In this document: piece after piece, positions 61,219 to 64,000 of the stretch
How the letters are laid out: every line of letters begins with the position of its first letter
How positions within the stretch are numbered: the first letter of the stretch is position 1
NCBI GenBank assembly: GCA_027049035.1
Contig: JALTVI010000064.1
Coordinates: forward strand, 1 to 64,000
DNA length: 64,000 nt
DNA from: Sulfurovum sp.
Lineage (GTDB): Bacteria; Campylobacterota; Campylobacteria; Campylobacterales; Sulfurovaceae
Direction of reading: 5' to 3'
Translations under genes and position numbers: made by a program
Notes under the pieces: model-generated
Seen by the model: the letters and a program-made list of their open reading frames with translations, nothing else
Told to the model about the DNA's origin: nothing
Databases searched by the model: none

Positions 61219-62304
61219 ATGTTAGTGCATATCTGCTGCGCCGTTGACAGCCATTACTTCCTCCAAAAGCTCCAAAAAGACTACCCGGATGAAAAGCTTG
61301 TAGGCTTTTTCTACGACCCCAACATCCACCCCTACTCGGAGTACTACCTGCGGCTGTTGGATGTCAAGAGAAGCTGCAAAATGCTCGGTATAGAGCTGAT
61401 AGAGGGGGAGTATGACACGGAAGCGTGGCTTGAGGCGGTACGGGGGCTGGAGCATGAACCTGAAAAGGGAGCACGCTGTGCTGTCTGTTTTGACAGGCGC
61501 TTTGAAGTGAGTGCGAAAAAGGCAGCCGAACTTGGTGAAAAAACCTTCACCTCTACCCTGCTGACCTCGCCCAAAAAATCTCTCAAGCAGCTCAAAGCTG
61601 CCGGTGATGCACTGGCTGAAAGAGAAGGCATTGCCTTTGTTGCACCCGACTACCGCAAAGCTTCGGGTACACAAGAGCAGAACATCCTTGCCAAAGCCGA
61701 CCAGCTCTACCGGCAGGACTACTGCGGCTGCCTCTTTGGCCTTACGATGCAACGCGACCAGCAGCAGAAACTCGCCGATGAACTCTTTGTCCCACTCTCC
61801 GGGCAGGTGCAGCCTGAATCCATCGAAGCGCGCATCGCGCTCTATGAAAAGCGGTGGGAGCTGGAGGAAGAAGGCGTTGCCTACAAAATCGTCAAACAGC
61901 GCTTTCTCAACTGGCGGCTGAAATTTGCGACACTGAAGGTACGCAAAGCGGTGGTACCCGCACACATCCTCCCCTACTCCACCCTCAAAGGCACCTACAC
62001 CCGGGGCAAGGTGGAGTATGCCACGGGTGTACTGCACCACATGAGCAGGGACGAGGTGAAGTTTCTTACCCTGGCTGACTACAACAGACTGCTTGAGACC
62101 GACTATGAAAATATCACCGAACTTATCTTTTCACCGCCGCCGTTTGAAGAGGAGGTAAAACTGCGCAGTATGCTGAAGCTGGACCCATACGATCTTTCAG
62201 CCGTAATTGTCGTTGAAACGGTGCCTGAAAACAAGATCGAACTGATGCTCGATGCCGAAACCTACAGCGACGTTAAAGAGGTGCTGATTCCCACAGCTCC
62301 GTAA
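61219..62304 (+). CDS. queH: Epoxyqueuosine reductase QueH
   Basis: 361 residues. The QueH cysteines are a CC pair at 6-7 (HICCAVD), Cys87/Cys90 (CAVCFDRRF) and Cys169/171 (DYCGCLFG), which hold an iron-sulfur cluster and a metal for reduction of epoxyqueuosine to queuosine. Typical QueH proteins end near residue 190-220. Here about 150 further residues follow, including ILPYSTLKGTYTRGKVEYAT and an acidic region, without a domain that I recognise. It completes the pathway started by tgt at 17726. GGAGAGAAT precedes the ATG. Confidence 0.87.
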   Translation: MLVHICCAVDSHYFLQKLQKDYPDEKLVGFFYDPNIHPYSEYYLRLLDVKRSCKMLGIELIEGEYDTEAWLEAVRGLEHEPEKGARCAVCFDRRFEVSAKKAAELGEKTFTSTLLTSPKKSLKQLKAAGDALAEREGIAFVAPDYRKASGTQEQNILAKADQLYRQDYCGCLFGLTMQRDQQQKLADELFVPLSGQVQPESIEARIALYEKRWELEEEGVAYKIVKQRFLNWRLKFATLKVRKAVVPAHILPYSTLKGTYTRGKVEYATGVLHHMSRDEVKFLTLADYNRLLETDYENITELIFSPPPFEEEVKLRSMLKLDPYDLSAVIVVETVPENKIELMLDAETYSDVKEVLIPTAP

Positions 62305-62376
62305 GCCTGTCGCCTAATCGTTTTTTTACCCCATTTACGATAAAATAAGCGAATTTTATACGATAAAGGTTTGACC

Positions 62377-62826
62377 GTGCTATACAATGTAGTTGATATT
62401 CAAAATATTCTTCCACACCGCTACCCCTTTCTTCTTGTTGACCGTATCACCGAACTGAAAGAGGGTGAATACATTGAGGGGTACAAAAACGTTTCCATCT
62501 CCGAGCCTGTGTTTCAGGGGCACTTCCCCGGACACCCCATCTACCCCGGTGTCATGATCATCGAGGGTATGGCGCAGGCAGGCGGCGTACTGGCATTCAA
62601 GAGTATGGACAATGCTTCACAGGAAGAGATAGAAAACAAAGTCGTCTACTTCATGAGCATTGACAAAGCGAAGTTCCGCTCCCCTGTAACTCCGGGAGAC
62701 CAGCTGGTCTACAAGATCAGTGTCATCAAGAACAAGGGTGCCATCTGGATGCTTGATGCCAAAGCGTATGTCGACGACAAACTTGTCGCCGAGGCGGAGC
62801 TCAAAGCCATGATCGTGGACAAGTAG
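62377..62826 (+). CDS. fabZ: 3-hydroxyacyl-ACP dehydratase FabZ
   Basis: 149 residues from the GTG at 62377 (AAAGG seven bases upstream); a TTG six bases earlier is less well spaced. Hot-dog fold with [13 protein letters not shown], then [20 protein letters not shown] carrying the catalytic histidine and glutamate. FabZ dehydrates beta-hydroxyacyl-ACPs and supplies fatty acid synthesis while competing with lpxA for its hydroxyacyl substrate. It is the first gene of fabZ-lpxA, followed by clpX. Confidence 0.95.
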   Translation: MLYNVVDIQNILPHRYPFLLVDRITELKEGEYIEGYKNVSISEPVFQGHFPGHPIYPGVMIIEGMAQAGGVLAFKSMDNASQEEIENKVVYFMSIDKAKFRSPVTPGDQLVYKISVIKNKGAIWMLDAKAYVDDKLVAEAELKAMIVDK

Positions 62827-62833
62827 GCTGTTG

Positions 62834-63613
62834 ATGTCAAACATTCACCCAACCGCCATCATCGAAGAGGGAGCTATCCTTGGTGAGAATGTCACCGTCG
62901 GTCCCTATGTCACCATCGGTGCCAATGTCAAGATCGGAGACGATACAACCATCGCCGCCCATGCACACATTGAAGGCTTTACCACGATAGGCAAGCGCAA
63001 CCGTATCTTCTCCTATGCTGCTGTGGGCACCATCCCGCAGGACCTCAAATATGACGGAGAGGAGAGTGAACTGATCATTGGTGACGACAACAGCATCCGT
63101 GAGTTCACACTGCTCAATCCAGGTACCAAAGGCGGAGGAATGGTCACCAAAATAGGCAACCACAACCTGCTTATGGGGTATGTGCACCTTGGGCACGACG
63201 TCATTCTGGGAGACCACTGCATTCTTGCAAACGGCGCCACCCTGGCCGGCCATGTTGAACTGGGCAACCATGTTGTCATCGGCGGGCTGACACCGGTGCA
63301 TCAGTTCGTGCATATCGGCGACTATGCGATGATAGGCGGAGCAAGTGCCGTAGCGCAGGACATTCCGCCGTTCTGTCTGGCCGAGGGCAACCGTGCAGTG
63401 CTTAGAGGGCTGAACCTGACGGGTCTGCGACGCAAGATCGAGCGTGAAGAGATCAATGCGCTCAAGAGCGCCTACCGTGAACTTTTCGAACAGGGAAAAC
63501 CGCTGCAGGAAGTGGCCCAGGAGCTCTTTGAATCCAGCACTTCACCTTACGTCAAATCGCTCTGTATGTTCATCAAAACATCCAAGCGCGGCATCCCGTT
63601 TACCAGAAAATAG
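62834..63613 (+). CDS. lpxA: UDP-N-acetylglucosamine acyltransferase
   Basis: 259 residues from the ATG at 62834. The left-handed beta-helix is visible as hexapeptide repeats (IHPTAIIEEGAILGENVTVG, then VTIGANVKIGDDTTIAAHAH). The active-site histidine is expected in MGYVHLGHDVILGDHC. The C-terminal helical part begins after GLNLTGLRRKIER. The enzyme acylates UDP-GlcNAc in the first step of lipid A synthesis. It follows fabZ by 7 bases. Confidence 0.95.
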   Translation: MSNIHPTAIIEEGAILGENVTVGPYVTIGANVKIGDDTTIAAHAHIEGFTTIGKRNRIFSYAAVGTIPQDLKYDGEESELIIGDDNSIREFTLLNPGTKGGGMVTKIGNHNLLMGYVHLGHDVILGDHCILANGATLAGHVELGNHVVIGGLTPVHQFVHIGDYAMIGGASAVAQDIPPFCLAEGNRAVLRGLNLTGLRRKIEREEINALKSAYRELFEQGKPLQEVAQELFESSTSPYVKSLCMFIKTSKRGIPFTRK

Positions 63614-63648
63614 TATAATAGAGAATTAAACAGAAAGAGGAATTATAT

Positions 63649-64000
63649 ATGTCACATAAAGCTTGCAGTTTCTGTGCTGCCACCGAAAGCGAAGAGAATC
63701 CGCTGATTGCCGGAGAGAGTGCCTACATCTGCTCCAACTGCGTCATCTCTGCGTACAAGATTCTTTTCGGAGAAGAGGAGGAGCAGGAAGCCGTTTATGA
63801 CGACAGTGCACAGATTCTCTATACGCCAAAAGAGATCTACGCCATGCTCGATGAGTATGTCATCGGACAAGAGAATGCAAAAAAGACACTTGCTGTGGCC
63901 GTCTACAACCACTACAAGAGAATCTTCAGGAACATTGACGAAGATGATACACAACTTGCCAAATCGAACGTCCTTCTCATCGGCCCTACCGGATCGGGTA
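63649..64000 (+). CDS. clpX: ATP-dependent Clp protease ATP-binding subunit ClpX, 5' part only
   Basis: The first 117 residues of ClpX; the window ends inside the gene. The N-terminal zinc domain has Cys6, Cys9, Cys28 and Cys31 ([18 protein letters not shown]). The AAA+ part then starts with [20 protein letters not shown] and reaches [11 protein letters not shown], the beginning of Walker A. TATAAT stands at about 63614 and AGAGGAA precedes the ATG. ClpX unfolds substrates for ClpP. The order fabZ, lpxA, clpX is that of Campylobacter as I recall. Confidence 0.95.
   Translation, partial: MSHKACSFCAATESEENPLIAGESAYICSNCVISAYKILFGEEEEQEAVYDDSAQILYTPKEIYAMLDEYVIGQENAKKTLAVAVYNHYKRIFRNIDEDDTQLAKSNVLLIGPTGSG

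Overview
The window reads as a chromosome segment of a Campylobacterota (epsilonproteobacterial) species, most likely a Sulfurovum/Sulfurimonas-type marine organism. The evidence is gene order and families. The set tgt, COG3400 TrkA-like protein, aroB, mscS-like, mtaB and an FtsH-like AAA gene is arranged as I recall it from Helicobacter pylori. It is joined here to a bioV-type gene, a biotin-pathway esterase known from Helicobacter. fabZ-lpxA-clpX is also a campylobacterial order. A di-haem cytochrome c peroxidase, an NnrS protein, a hemerythrin and a c-haem GGDEF/EAL sensor suggest a microaerobic or nitrogen-oxide-exposed respiratory lifestyle. The species assignment is inference; no rRNA or tRNA gene was seen.

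Layout. 1-3.1 kb: palindromic repeats, two tiny overlapping genes behind mog, an SDR and an AI-2E-type exporter. 3.2-10 kb: a DNA glycosylase, a Nudix hydrolase and a complete tripartite RND efflux operon (membrane fusion protein, pump, TolC-like channel). 10-18.9 kb: the aroB-mscS-mtaB-ftsH-like-bioV operon with overlapping genes, then a TrkA-like gene divergent from tgt. 18.9-26.5 kb: small genes, LemA plus a DUF2207 protein, GGCT and a large c-di-GMP enzyme. 26.5-34.1 kb: a DEAD-box helicase with a long leader, a broken diguanylate cyclase, cytochrome c peroxidase, NnrS and a HAD hydrolase. 34.2-44.4 kb: a lipoprotein, the anmK-amgK-murU MurNAc-salvage operon, an FTR-like Fe-S protein, a sodium symporter, glutaminase, and a hemL-ychJ-atpZ-membrane protein-amidase run.

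44.5-50.2 kb looks accessory. A TonB-like protein is followed by an AT-rich five-gene operon that couples a roadblock/LC7 protein, two further proteins that I read as divergent roadblock-like, a small helical protein and a soluble hybrid histidine kinase. An IS256 remnant and an IS200-type element follow. 50.2-64 kb returns to ordinary genes: hemerythrin, outer-membrane barrel, L,D-transpeptidase, NhaC-type antiporter, SixA, PolX, the AmmeMemoRadiSam trio, lpxB, queH, fabZ, lpxA and the start of clpX.

The most unusual items are the roadblock/hybrid-kinase operon; a repeat family made of heptamer arrays around a hairpin with a conserved 11-base junction, one copy of which lies in frame inside anmK; an FtsH-like protein that has lost its zinc-protease motif; and a membrane diguanylate cyclase interrupted by two in-frame stop codons.
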